From Mantis religiosa (taxonomy: Eukaryota; Arthropoda; Insecta; Mantodea; Mantidae): a stretch of DNA of 64,000 bases. How positions within the stretch are numbered: position 1 is the first letter of the stretch; every line of letters starts with the position of its first letter. Location: the NCBI GenBank assembly GCA_030765055.1, contig CM060955.1:102102201-102166200 (forward strand). Reading direction: 5' to 3'. Under the pieces are notes generated by a model that did not search any database, was not told the DNA's origin, and was given only the letters and a program-made list of their open reading frames with translations. The position numbers and the translations under genes are program-made. Below, one piece after another: positions 19,047 through 31,377 of the stretch.

Positions 19047-21683
19047 GTGCTAGGTTTCACATTAAGCTAGCAGAATATAATAAAATTAAATTTTAGTGCG
19101 CAAAATTATGTCCTTAGAAAATTATGATCATTGTTTATTGAACAGCTCTCATAAATATCACAAAAAATTAAGTAGGTATAATAAAGAAATAAGAAACAAC
19201 ATGTTTTGTAATAATCTGATTATCAGAATTATTAATATTTCAGGGACCTAGATAACTTTCCTATAAGGGTTTTATGTTTATAATAAACTTTATATGCTAA
19301 GTCTACAAAGGAATTTTACAAATGTTTACCTTAATGAACTAAACCAGATAGAAGAATAAGCACTTTGAACAATTTATAGAGAACCACGTGTGTAACCCAT
19401 GCGATATTTAATGTCATTAACTTCTTTTGGTTTAGAAATTATTTTGGTTTTTAAACATTTTATTTGTCTAAATACATTTGTTTATAAAAGTCATATGTAT
19501 TTTGTTACATTATACATTTCAGACATGAATCAATTTTCTGAGCTTCTTTTGCAAAAGAAAAGTGAAAAAAAAAAACAGCAAAATTAATATTACATTTAAT
19601 TTCTTTAAACTAAACCGAAGAAAATGTGTAAGAATTGGCATTTCATTATGCAGAATGCGTAAAACTTCACCTGTCGTTACTTTTATCAATGTATCATCTT
19701 ATACATGCAGCCTCGGTTTTCTATTTTTATTTCACCTTATTGTGTAATGTGGACACAGTTGTGAGGCATCTTGTATAAACATGCTACCAAGTATATTGGA
19801 TTTAAAGCATATAATTAAGTGACCGTACACGGACAGAGTTCCCAAATTTGGCAGCAGTCCAGCACGAAACTCTACCTTAGATCTAATTTGAGCGCGTTTG
19901 ATTAAAAGACTGGACACATCAAATACCGCACCCTGTGCCTTTAGAAGTTTGGGAACATTTTGGGGACAATGCCAAGAGAGTGAACCATTTGTTGTATGAC
20001 GTCACAATGCCCTCTCCTGCAATGCAGCCTGTGGGACAAAAGCAACCTCGCCAGGACATAACACTAACAAACGGGATAACATAAACCCTTTATAACGCAT
20101 TGCCAAGAGAAAAGGGCAGTTTACAACGCGCTATAAGTGTGTTTTCCTTTACAGCTCATTGGCTCTGAAGAAAATATGGCAATGATAGTGATGATACAAT
20201 ATCTCTACCCTTTCTGTTTGGGGAACAGAAAAATGTATAGACAAGCACATTGTCCTTAATTTACTAGACTTTCCAAAACGAATCGACATATACACCTACA
20301 TAGTTCTCCCACACGTCCTATATTAGGTAATTGAAGATATTTTAACAGAAATATAGTTTTTGAAATACGTTGAACTTAATAAAATATTTAAAGAAACTGT
20401 ATGTGCATTTGCATCTGTGGACAACATAATTCAAAGACGAGTTGGGCTATAAAACAAAGTTTTCTGAATAAAGTCTGCATTTTTAAGAGCAAGAATATAG
20501 CATCCACCAAAATGTTTGGTTACATTTAAATCAATCATACCTTTTTAAAACAACTTATGCTACAAAACAACTATTCTTCTACACTTCGGTCCAAAAAACT
20601 GTCCCCACCATCAACTTTCATTAATTCTACTGGTTTGGATTAAAATTAATCAAGATCTTTTTCTACACTTAATCTAAATCTATAAAACATGTAAAGATAT
20701 TTTAATACAAATATAATATTAACTATAGCATTAGATCCATCTTTTGGCATTTAATATAATATATTTAATATAATGATCAATGATATAATGATTAACATCA
20801 ATTTAAAGCCAGTTTAAGGATACCTATGACTGGAAATTTGAAATCCTGAACTAACGCTAGCTTCTTAAGATTTATACCTCAGATGTAACTTAGGAAAAAT
20901 ATGATACAGCCCAAAGTTTGTCAATTTCACCTTGTTATTTGGAAAATAGGGTCAAATTTATTTATTTTTGGTTACGTCACCTAAAAAGTCCCTTGTGACA
21001 AAATAACTTAAATTTTGGTGCAATATTTTAACAACACGTTTCCAATACATAGACTTCCTGAATTTGCCCTAGATTTCTTTGTGTCTCAATAGCTTTAGGC
21101 TCCAGAATTTTTTTAAGCTACGAATATGGCTATTTTGCCAAAAATTTAAAATTTTTGTGCTTTGAAGTAAAGAAAGTGTGCTTAAAATGAATATCACAAT
21201 ACAACCCAGGGCAATTTCTATTCACTGTGTCTCTATGAACGTGTGTGGCAAATTTCATTAGTCTAACACTAAAACTGCAACAAAATGAGCATTTTAAACA
21301 ATGAAAATTGCTGAAATGTTCAATAGCGAGAAAATAAGGATAAAGAATTAGAATTCATGTCTAACGCCAGCATTCACGTAACTTTGAAACTACATTAGAG
21401 CATTTAAAAATGGCTTGTGTATGCTATCTAAGAATCCTTTGGATTCAGGAAAGCTTACAGTGCTTTATAGACTAAAAAGAGGAAAAGTTGAGCTTTTGAA
21501 AATGTTGATGAAATTTCAGTCGTACATATCTTTAAAGTAAGTACCTCGAAGTAAATGAAGCAGACCCTATTTGGTATATCTTCCACCAGATATCTCTGAT
21601 TGTGTTCCTTTCTGATCACTGGAATGTTTCTGCTGTAGGATACACTTCCTAATACAGGAAACAAAAATGGTAAACTAATTTAT
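19047..21683. other. No gene seen
   Basis: 2.6 kb of AT-rich DNA with only short open frames of biased composition and no repeat family recognised elsewhere in the window. Confidence 0.5.
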
Positions 21684-21728
21684 CACAAAAGACTGTATAC
21701 AGTAAATTAAATTCTAGCTCAGGAGATG
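21684..21728 (-). repeat. Inverted fragment at the 5' edge of Penelope copy 2
   Basis: AAAAGACTGTATACAGTAAA, AATTCTAGCTCAGGAGATG corresponds to the antisense strand of Penelope copy 1 (5625-5665), while the sequence directly after it is sense. It parallels the inverted 3' end at 6125-6158 in copy 1. Confidence 0.65.
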
Positions 21729-21985
21729 AAATTAAATGCCAGGTGAGCTCCACTTGGAAACTTGTAAATCCGTCGATTTAAGAAGCACAGATGAATACAG
21801 TTTGATAATCAAGTTAAGTTGTTACGTTTCTTTAACACAATTAATTTTCTATACTCACGCCATCTCCTGACCTATTATTTAAAATACTGAAAACAGTCTT
21901 TTGTTCAATAATGCGAATTTTGAGTGTTTTGTCTCTGTTTATATTTATGTTATTTCCAGAATTTCATTTATGGTTATAACATTTA

Positions 21986-22666
21986 ATGCAAGGGGCGTCC
22001 AGAAAGTAAGTTCTGTTTCAATTTATCTCCGCTGCAGCTCTGATATCGCAGTTCCGCACATGCGCGGTAGACGGTCTGTATCAAGGAGAAGAAACGTGCG
22101 CCATTTTGAGACCACTGTCAGCCACGTACGCTTTGGTGTGCTTATTTATAATGTCGGTGTTGATTGAAAATCCCGGGGCTTGTGAAATCAGATCTGAGAT
22201 TCGTTTTCGGAATGCTAGGAAAGTGAAACCAATTGAAATATATGGGCAAATTTGCGATGTCAAAAGGTATTGTGTTTCTTCACGACAACGCACGACCACA
22301 CACTGTAAATGTGACGAAAAACACGCTAGAGGCATTTGGCTGGGACATGTTTGACCACTCCCGTACAGCCCTGACCTCGCTCCTAGCGACTTTCATCTGT
22401 TTTTGCATCTCAAATCTTTTCTTGGCTGTCAACACTTCAACAATGACGAAGAGCTGAAAGAAAATTTTTCCAACTGGTTGAAGACACAGGAGGAAAACTT
22501 CTATGAAGAAGGTATACAAAAACTTGTACATCACTATGACAAATGCGTGCAAAATTTGGCAGTTATGTGGAGAAGTAGTTTAAGAGTTGTAGAATTTTTT
22601 GCACTAATTTTTTCTGTACAATTTAATTTTATTACCAAAGAGAACTTAGTTTCTGGACGTACCTCA
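21986..22666 (+). mobile_element. mariner family M1, internally deleted copy
   Basis: A 681-bp element with inverted ends (GCGTCCAGAAAGTAAGTTCT; complement of the right ACGTCCAGAAACTAAGTTCT), flanked by TA at 21984-21985 and 22667-22668. The N-terminal helix-turn-helix start (about 22152: SVLIENPGACEIRSEIRFRN) is joined to the second catalytic block HDNARPHT (about 22280), then SNWLKTQEENFYEEGIQKL. About 600 bp containing the first catalytic aspartate is missing, so this is a non-autonomous derivative. Confidence 0.85.
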
Positions 22667-22762
22667 TAAATATCCTGATGATGGGAGAGATACACACTCC
22701 CGTAACGTCAATTTGTAATCGCCTTTTCACCGGGCTTGCTGCCCGAGAAAAAAATTGAGCAT

Positions 22763-25240
22763 GGCTTATTACATGTTTGTTCATAGATACAAGGGGTTAA
22801 ACTAAGCTCATATCTTTCAAGATTATAACGCTGCGTGACGACTTTAAAATTTAGTTCTGTTTGAACATGCATTAGGTAAAAATCCAATGGAAATTTTACT
22901 CTTGGGGAAAGCACAATTATATGAAAATCCTAAAAATAACAAGGAATGTATTGAAAAAATGAGATTCAAAGTATAGAAAGTAACTGAGGCTTATAGTATT
23001 TTAGTTAAAATTCGTAATGATACCTTAGAAAATGAGAAGTAATTAAACATTTTCCACGTGACAGATTGCTTGGTTATGGAAACCTCCAAGTCTTAGCTTA
23101 GAAATAAAAGACATAAATATAAACTTGTATTTCTTGGGTTCTTTGTTCCTGAATTATGCACTTTTCACTCCACAGGTTTACATCATTTATATGGAGCTTT
23201 CTCTAGAAATATTTCTATTTTGGTGGAGCGTTTCATATAGTGTCAAAATAATATTTCTTTGGAAATATTTACATCGTATTTATTAGGTGGAATACAATAC
23301 TTTCCCTATTTTCTATAGGTAGAGTCATAACATATATCGGTTCGCTCAAGGATTTAGATCTAGAGTCTAAAACACTAGTTGCTCTATAGGAGTGAGAGAG
23401 TTTGATGCGTTTCTTGAAAGTAAATAAAATGTTTATTTTCTATAAAATAATTATTTTTATATAATAAAAGGTGCTTAAATTGATATATGTATCTATTTCC
23501 TAGAGTTAGTATTTTTCAGTTGAACTTCCTTGTGATTAAAGTTTTTAACTTTTACTTCCTGGAAATATCAACTGGGGAGGCTATAACCCTTGAGGAGTTC
23601 TGCGGAGTGCAATTCTTGTAAAGAGAAATAGATGCATTAAATATTAAGCTCATGCTGCAACATCGGTAGATCTTAAGATCCCCACTTCAGTGCACGCAAG
23701 GATTAATGCATTCCGTCTGGGATGGCGTCGCGGGATTTGCAGGAATCCATCCTGTATTTCGCTAATAACTGGCGTGAATATGCAACAAGCACAGCATTTT
23801 CGATAGTAAGTTCGCATCAGTAGATTTCCCATGAGGTGGCTGTTGGGACGCTCTTCCTCTGTGCTGCATCCAATCCACTCCTGCTGTTAGTCGTCCGGTC
23901 CTCTGTACATGGGTTTAATAAATGTAATGAACATCTTCACTGCGCGCCTAAATGAGGGCCAAATAAGCTGGGTGTAGCCTCCTAAGTGATTTTGGAAATT
24001 CACTAGTGCTGGATTATTGAATTCAGAACATGCACTGGAAATTGTTCCAGATATTCTCTTAATGTTCCACCGTTTACCCTTTATTATGTATGTTACTCAA
24101 ATATTCTCTGAGAGTCTTATCTGCTTTACCCCTATTCGCTTATTTAACTGCACAACCCTCTCCACCGAGTAAAATTTTGTCAGCATCCACTGGTTGCAAA
24201 CCGCTGCGTAAATACGCACGTCTATTGTTCGGACATATTGTGACATTTGGTATCCGATATAATTATTACATTCAAGTTTTTCCGCTGTAGTTAATAAAAA
24301 AGAGTTATATTTAGCAGAGATGGTAGGTCCAACGGCACACTTAAAGGAGGCAAGAAACATATGGAAGTGCTCCTAAAGCGCGAGGACGACCTTTATAAAT
24401 TGCTTTCATAGAATACATTGTACAGCGATTAAACTAGTTCCTTATCTTACATTATGTCTCTTAAGCTGTCTAAGTTATATTTTCATAACTTTACCATTCA
24501 AATGATACAGATGTTAGTATGTCAAGTGTCAGAACGTTGTTTTTTGAATTGGTATGAGTTATAGGTTGCCATGACTGAATAGAGTAGGTCACATACAGGT
24601 GAAGATGGGCTTTCCGCTTACGGTTAATTTTAGGGAGAAGCGTGATTCAAACGATACCGTCTGTGGCCCGCAATTGGGTTTTATGTTTTTCGATTTCGGT
24701 GACAGACCTTCATGATCCCCGATTTCCAGGGATTATCTGGTTTCGTAGGCAAATGTTAGAAAGGGTAGGTACATTCTCGAATTTTCTGACCCTTTATTTC
24801 ACCCTACTTCTCATTTTACATCATCTTTGACTTAGTTTGCTGTATCAGATCTATAAGTGTCGCCGTGTGTTTGGGGTACAAGCCTCCTGTACATCCTGGT
24901 CCTGCGGATCCGGGGAAGTTTCCGTAAGCCCGCAAGGTGGAGAGAGCTGCTTTTACGAGCTGCAACCGGGGCAAAGTATATACGTAGTGGTAGGGATCCT
25001 GAACTTTGTTATTTTTCCCCAGTGCGACCACTCATAGTTAGCTCTCACCACGCTCTCCACTTGGAACCTTGTATTAGGGTCATATGGTTTACCTTTCATA
25101 AAAAAGACTATAAAATTCATTTTTAATGAAGAAGAACTTTGAGGTTGTCCGCAAGAAAGGAGCTTCGTTTTATTATGTAGATATGTGGAATTTTATCCTA
25201 GATATTTTAACCTAATTATCATAGCCCAGAGGAAGACAGC
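22763..25240. other. No gene seen
   Basis: Mostly AT-rich. Short open frames at 23650-23832 (minus), 24090-24360 and 24816-25126 (both strands) show no recognised domain; the last lies in a GC-richer patch. Confidence 0.5.
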
Positions 25241-25284
25241 TTCGACAGTTGTGACGTATTTCAGGTGGGAGCGAGGACTGCAGT

Positions 25285-25375
25285 GCGTGTGACGTCAGGC
25301 AAGAGCCGTGTAGCCCCAAGTTGCCCTTATAAATGGGGCAGTGAGTACAGAATCTAGGGATTCAGTCAGTCTAGC
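25285..25375 (+). promoter_or_regulatory. CRE, TATA and initiator-like cluster
   Basis: A full cAMP-response palindrome TGACGTCA lies at 25290-25297. TATAAAT follows at 25328-25334, and two initiator-like TCAGT motifs at 25362-25370 lie about 34-38 bp downstream of it. This is the order of an insect core promoter. No coding exon could be read after it, so it may serve an unseen exon or be a retroelement promoter. Confidence 0.4.
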
Positions 25376-25380
25376 GCACT

Positions 25381-27316
25381 CGATGACAACAATGTAGCTG
25401 CCACGTACCTAATGGAACAGTTAAATTTATAATGTGACGATTTATTGAAGGACAAATGTACACACAAGAAAGAGTTGGCTGATTTTTACAAGAATGTCCC
25501 CAAAATCAGATTTCCGACAGCACGGACACTGTGTATGTATGGCTCGATATATGTGTGCGAACAATTTTTTTCTGTTATGAAATTAGCTAAGTCCAAACCC
25601 TGAATTACCTTATCGGATCACAATCTAACATGCAGTCTTCGAATACAGATGTCCCAGACATCACGTCCTGACATTGGTAAACTAGTTAAAGAAAAACGAA
25701 ACGGAAAGTGTCGGAAAATGTCCACCTGATTTTGTTCTGAATGGGTCTCCTATAATTTGCAAAGAAAATTATTTGATGTTTTCATTTATTTATTTTTATA
25801 AAATGCCAGTCCTTCAGATAAACTTCTCCTAGCACAGAGCCAAAATGTAATTGTTTATAAACTGTGACCAATTGTGTAACTAAAGCAGTCAGCATTAATA
25901 TTCCAACACACAAGATGTAAGTTTTACATATTATTAATACCCGATAAGTTAATACTACTAACTTATAGCCCATTTTATAAAGCACAATATAAATGGAACT
26001 GTTTCATTTAGGGATTAATTTTTAGAGAGAATTTTGGTTTTAAGACGCTGAACTATAAATATACAAGTATATACAGGCACATATACTTTTCTTCTTTTTT
26101 ATTCATTTTTTATTTTATTTTTTACCATTGGATATGGGATCAAATATAATACACGTATTCCCTGCATTTACTGGAGATACCATAAGAAATAAAAATAAAT
26201 TAAATGTGCAATAAGGCTACCCGAAAGAAGAAATATTTTAAACAACTCTTAATGTAATTAAAGGCAACTGAGGCATATCTAGAAAAGCAATACTTTCATT
26301 TGGGTTTACATTAAGTGCTGCATAAAGTACATGCATCCCAGTAACGGCACGCACTAAAATAACTTTGCATTCAAACCGCGCAATGGACACTATGTACAAC
26401 ACAATAAATCGCAGACTTTGGTTGTCCTTATTTATGAATCAATTTATAACACCCGCTTTCCATATGCATAACCATCTGCCCTCAACATGGCCATCAGCAG
26501 TTTTTAACATCTGTTCAATTCCGCTTTTCGCATAGCCGGACCTTTAAATTTGAATTGAACTCTTCATTGAAGCGCGTGGAGCTAATTTCAGCTGCAAGGG
26601 CAAACCATTCATCTCACACTACTTAATATTATAACATAAGCTTAAACTAAAATATCTGAATGTGAAAATATACATATGTCCTTATATGTTAATTGTCGGT
26701 GCAAAAATTGACTCCATATTGTCCTCAAATTTCTCATAATAGAGCCATTTCTTTGTTTACTGTTTATCTTTATATTATTTACTCATTTTAATACATAAAA
26801 TATAATATTACACTTCACTCAAACTACCTGCAGCATGCTTCTTTGATGAAATACTAAAACTGTGTAGCTATTTATGACCCATCAGTTAAAAGTGGGATTT
26901 TATCCTGCAAGGAGGACAACATTTCTTTAAATATAGATGGCGATATTCATTTATAGACAGTCGTCAATACATATGAGATATAAATAACTATATTACACAT
27001 AAAGCAGGATTTGAAAGCAATTTTGGGTGATAACGTTGCTTAATATTTACTATTATCATTTTTCGTCTTAACGTCGTGGTAAAATTTGATCACTATGCAA
27101 TAATTTCACACGACGTTGAAGGTATCTATGTTATGGTTTCAAATTAGACTAATAGCACAACTACAGTCTAATTACTTGACGTTTCTTCCCCTGCACCATT
27201 CTATAAAACCTGTTATATGTCTTTTGTACTGTTTGCTTGCCTTTCTAAACTAATTCTAATTTTTCACTCTGCAGATCTTCTAGAACTTGGAATGCTTCTT
27301 TGGACTCCATGATTCA
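25381..27316. other. No gene seen
   Basis: AT-rich sequence; no protein, RNA or repeat recognised. Confidence 0.5.
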
Positions 27317-28013
27317 GTGCAATCCACATAAACCTAAACCAATAAAATAGGACATAACTATTCAACCAATAATAGGACACACTTGCATCTATGGGAGAAT
27401 AGAATGCACTATTGGGAGATTACATTTCAGTATTTACATCTCAGAGAAAATGTTGGAAGTGTCCTCCACGAGCATCTATAAATGTTTGCACTCGTCTCAC
27501 CGGATTCTCTGAAGTTTAACGGAGAGTATCCTGGCCAATGTTACTTATTTCGGTTCGAATGGATTCCTTGAGAATATCAATTGTCCGTGGCATATTCTTG
27601 TACACTCTATTTTTATATACCCCCACAAGGGGAAAAAAACAGGTGAGTTTAGGTCAGGGTATCGGGGGGGTCACAAATATTGTGAGACTGTTCGATTATC
27701 AAACACACTGGTTACAAGTTCCATTGTGTCATTAGATGTATGGCATGTTGCTCCATCTTGCTGGAAATAACCTTCTGTCAATTCGATATCATCCAGCTGC
27801 TACACAAATGTATTAAACATACCCATATAAACATCAGTGTCTACAGTCGTATCACATAAAATGACACATTTCAGACTGTCAACTGTCAACAGCTATCAGT
27901 GTTGTCAATTTCCCCAGAGCCACCGAGAATATTAAAAGAAATTCCTACATTCTGCGAGCTTTCATAGGTAAATAATGCCCTATTGAAATGGTTCAGATTT
28001 ATATGCATCCCAC
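27317..28013 (-). mobile_element. mariner family M2, copy 2
   Basis: The ends are GTGCAATCCACATAAACCTA on the left and, as complement, GTGGGATGCATATAAATCTG on the right. The minus strand holds a broken catalytic segment with LDDIELTEGYFQQDGATCHT (about 27780) and a frameshifted PRYPDLN-type block near 27650. The size (697 bp) is close to the other two M2 copies, and the N-terminal half of a transposase is absent in all three. Confidence 0.8.
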
Positions 28014-28553
28014 TATATTACACCAGTAGTACACAACTTCTGGATAATAATCTTCACAACTTCCTGGAAATCAAAGACGAAAGCTTGGGAATATTATGGC
28101 CTTATACTCACAGTGGCATAATGTTTCACTTTGAAGCAATAAAATACTGTGTTAACGTTTACATTTCACTGCTTCAAATGAGCATTTGATTATTAAAAAT
28201 GAGCTTAGGGTAAGTTTATTTCTTTAGTCATTCTTGCCATACTCTTGGAAGATACACTTAGAGATACCGGATTATGCTATGGCTTTTATGTAAGTTTGGA
28301 TACAGGACCGTTGCTCAGCTTCGTGAGGAAATTAAGAAGCTGTGGTAGGTAGCAAAACATCTTTCCCATCTGTCATGCAGATGAGTCGCAAGGACTGCAA
28401 AAGCATACTCCACCTGTCTTTCACTATGTTTTGGTTACTCAAATTTAAACGTTTAAAGTGGATTATATCTTATATGAATTGGGATAAAACCCTAAAAGGC
28501 TGCAATAAAAGATACAAAAACAAAATAAGAAGACCGAAAAAGGGAAAGAACGA
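28014..28553. other. No gene seen
   Basis: Unassigned sequence leading into a polypurine tract. Confidence 0.5.
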
Positions 28554-28862
28554 AAGAAACAAATAAAGAACGAAAGAACGAAAGAAAGAAGGGAGGAACT
28601 GAGGGAGGGAGGGAGGGAGGGAGGGAGGAAGATATGGAGCGACGGAGGAAGGGAGAGAAGGTGAGAGAGGAATGAAGGGAGGAAGGGAGGGAAGAAGGGA
28701 GGAAGGAAGGAGGGAAGGGAGGAAGGAAGGAAGGGAGGAATGAAGGGAGGAAGGAAGGTAGTTAGGTAGGGATGGAAGGAGGAGGGAAGAAAGGAATGCA
28801 GGAAGGAAGGGAGAAAGGAAGGGAGGAAAGGAGGGAGGGAGGGAGGGAGGAATAGAGAAACG
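28554..28862. repeat. Polypurine (GGGA/GGAA)n tract, about 310 bp
   Basis: The plus strand is almost entirely purine, with changing GGAA, GGGA and GAAA units. Two segments (about 28604-28627 and 28835-28852) are uninterrupted GGGA repeats with at least four G-triplets, so a G-quadruplex or triplex could form. The 136-codon proline/serine-rich frames on the complement are repeat artefacts. Confidence 0.95.
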
Positions 28863-28904
28863 TGTTTCAGCACAAACCAAATTTTATAACCTCACACCAC
28901 CTTT

Positions 28905-29430
28905 AGTAAAAACTTATGTATACCCCTCTGCCTTTCCAGCCAATGAGGTCCGGACAGAAATTAAAGAAATGTAAACATAATTTAGCCACAATCCCATGGT
29001 GTAAACGTTGTGGAAAAGTAGACACGCAAATACACAGAATTACCACCTCCAAAAACGTATCTGAGATCTGGAAATGGACTAAACATAAAATCGGCGTGCT
29101 GGTTGGAAGCAGGGCGGAATATACGACAGTGTCAGTAATTCTATCCTGGAATATTAAGAAAGGCAACACTGCACGGACTAAAATGTAGTTGATAATGGTT
29201 TTCTACCATTATTTCCTGAGTGCAGATTATCCTAATTTATTTGCATTCAAAAAGTGGCTCAGAGCAGAGCGATACAAAATGCGTCGATATCATGAGCTGT
29301 GGACCGAGTTAAATGATCATCTGGATCTCACTTGCTAACTTTTGCTTGGGTGTGCACGCCGTTTCTTTCTAAAATGTTGCGACAAAATGTAACTAAACAT
29401 GAATAAATAAAGTAAAACCAGAAAAAAAGC
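28905..29430 (+). pseudogene. LINE ORF2 C-terminal end with 3' tail
   Basis: The frame from 28916 reads KCKHNLATIPWCKRCGKVDT, QIHRITTSKNVSEIWKWTKH, followed after a stop by YHYFLSADYPNLFAFKKWL. Non-LTR retrotransposons end in such a C..C......H....(C) finger and a W-rich segment; here the last cysteine is replaced. Two overlapping AATAAA signals (GAATAAATAAAG, about 29402) and a short A-run near 29430 mark the 3' end. It starts directly after the polypurine tract and lacks the reverse transcriptase. Confidence 0.6.
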
Positions 29431-29432
29431 TA

Positions 29433-30426
29433 CTAACTCCCGCTTAAGTTAAAAATGTTTCTGGTTAATATTTCCTCATTCAATAGAAAAATTAATAATA
29501 GAGTATGGGATTCAAATAGGCGCCGCTTGGAACAGTTACATTCCTAGCTCTAAGGTTTCAGTTTGTCCTAAACATGATACTCTAAGTTTTGAACTCCCTG
29601 TATATGCACGAATACACAATAATATGAATAACTCTTCAGTAGCAATTCATTTAGCGCACGAGTCGTCTCTATTGTTTTCCCTGTTTATAATAACCCAGAG
29701 GGCACTCTTCATCAATCATGGAATATGTAGAAACAATGGAAAAGGGATCGTGAATGGCTCCTCGTAGCGAGTTTGCTTCTTCGCTCCAAACCGAGGGAGA
29801 CAATGCAAATCTCGATCGTTTTACTAAATCACATCACATGACTATAAGGGCTGTCGCGAGTTCCTAATGGAGTGAGCCAAAGAAAAGCCGAAATAGTGCT
29901 AGAAGTGTTTCAAATCATAATGGCTTAATAACTTTAGCTGGGTTTGCGTGTATGTGGTTGAGAAAATGGTTTCTTTCCTCTCTGAAACGTATGTTAAGTG
30001 GAGTAACACTTAACTGCAATAGAAATATTCTGGCACAAAACTCTTGAAGTTTTTCGCACCAATTTATACCCATTTTATTGTTTACATAATTCATGTTCTT
30101 TTTGTTCTATTCCAGTTTGTCTGAGACCTACAGGACGATTCACATAAATCTAAGCACTTTTAAATACTTGATTTATTTCAGTAAAGAAACAACTTAACAT
30201 TCTCTTTTACTGGATAGGTCATATCAAACAATGAACGAGTAAAATAATGCTTTAGTAGTCTGTAGTATTTTTATCTTAAAGTAGGTTAGGAAAATTACTT
30301 TGGTGAACTGAGAAATTCATGCTTGTTTATCACTACACAATTAGAGACTGAAGCTTATTAATAACAAACCATAATAGCTAGAAGGCAACGATGGGTGATA
30401 GAGTACCAATAACTATACAAACATTA
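29433..30426. other. No gene seen
   Basis: Unassigned AT-rich sequence. Confidence 0.5.
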
Positions 30427-30596
30427 CCCGCCTCTGTAGCGTAGAGATAGAGAGCGTCTCAAATATAAGAGATCGAAAAGTTCAAATGTTGTTTTGGGCG
30501 AGTTACCCGGATAAAACTGTTTCCGCTATTTTCATAATTACTACTTCAGTAATACTGATTATTTCACACATGTCATGCATTCATCGTACAACATAA
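30427..30596 (+). repeat. SINE-B copy 4, decayed
   Basis: Head CCCGCCTCTGTAGCGTAGAG, body GGGCGAGTTACCCGGATAAA, with an internal deletion; it ends near TGCATTCATCGT. The B-box is disrupted. Confidence 0.75.
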
Positions 30597-30687
30597 CCCA
30601 AACATTTAATGGACGTTCAACTACAATTTTTAGATTATACGAATCAGGAATAAAACTGCTTTTATCATGGATATTTCAATGTACAAT

Positions 30688-31377
30688 GTGATCCACATAA
30701 ACCTGAACCATTTCAATAGGCCATAACTTTTGAAAAAATAATAGGATACACGTGCAACTTCCGGAGAATATAACACACAATTAGGAGATTACATTACAAC
30801 ATTTACATCTCAAGGAATAAGTTGGGAGTGTCCTCCATGTGCCTTTATACATGTTTGCACTCGTCTCACCATATTCTCTGAAGATTCACGGAGAGTAACC
30901 TCGCGAATGTGACTGATTTAGGTTCGAATGGATTCCTTGAGAGCATCAATTGTCCGTGGGATATACTTGTACACTCTATTTGTAAATACCTCCACAAGAA
31001 AAAATCCGTTGAGGTTAGGTCAGGGGATTTGGGGAGCCACAGACCATTTGAGATTATTCCATTATCAAAGAAACTGCTTACAAGTTCCATAGTGTCATTA
31101 GATGTACGACACATTGCTCCATCTTGCTGGAAATGGCCTTCTCTCAGTTCGATATCATTCAGCTGCTCCAAAAATGTGTCGAAGATACCCATATAAACTT
31201 CAGTGTCTACAGTTGCATGAAGGAAAATGGCACATGTAAGACTGTCAGCTGTCAAAAATTGTTAGTGTTGTCAATTTTTCCAGAGCCACTGATATCATTA
31301 GAGAATATCTTCATTCTACGAGCTTTCAAAGGCAAATTATGGCCTTTTGAAATGATTCAGATTTATATGGATCGCAC
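30688..31377 (-). mobile_element. mariner family M2, copy 3
   Basis: Terminal sequences GTGATCCACATAAACCTGAA on the left and, as complement, GTGCGATCCATATAAATCTG on the right. About 690 bp. It carries the best preserved M2 frame (30866-31255, minus) and, like the other copies, only the catalytic half of the transposase. Confidence 0.85.
30866..31255 (-). pseudogene. M2 transposase, catalytic C-terminal half
   Basis: A 129-codon frame: FLEQLNDIELREGHFQQDGA, NDTMELVSSFFDN, GLWLPKSPDLTSTDFFLW, then RNPFEPKSVTFARL. The QQD aspartate and the TDFF aspartate are both present, separated by 38 residues. The first catalytic aspartate and the DNA-binding domain are missing, so the protein could not transpose DNA. 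The frame stayed open by chance or recent origin. It belongs to the IS630-Tc1-mariner superfamily, and the subgroup is uncertain because the spacing differs from the classical DD34D. Confidence 0.75.

Larger units (their letters stand above)
21684..22762 (+). mobile_element. Penelope-like element, 3' end copy 2 (split by a mariner)
   Basis: From about 21744 the plus strand matches the 3' end of the Penelope relic at 5447-5790: GTCGATTTAAGAAGCA, GATAATCAAGTTAAGT, GCCATCTCCTGACCT, and GAAAACAGTCTTTTGTTCA. After a mariner (21986-22666) it resumes with AATATCCTGATGATGGGAGA and finishes CCGAGAAAAAAATTGAGC. Only the last codons of the endonuclease frame remain. A 45-bp piece of the same region sits in inverted orientation at its 5' edge (21684-21728). 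Confidence 0.8.

Noticed and set aside
28463..28880. Two 136-codon proline/serine-rich frames
   Set aside because: They are translations of the complement of the polypurine tract in two frames, with no independent coding signal.
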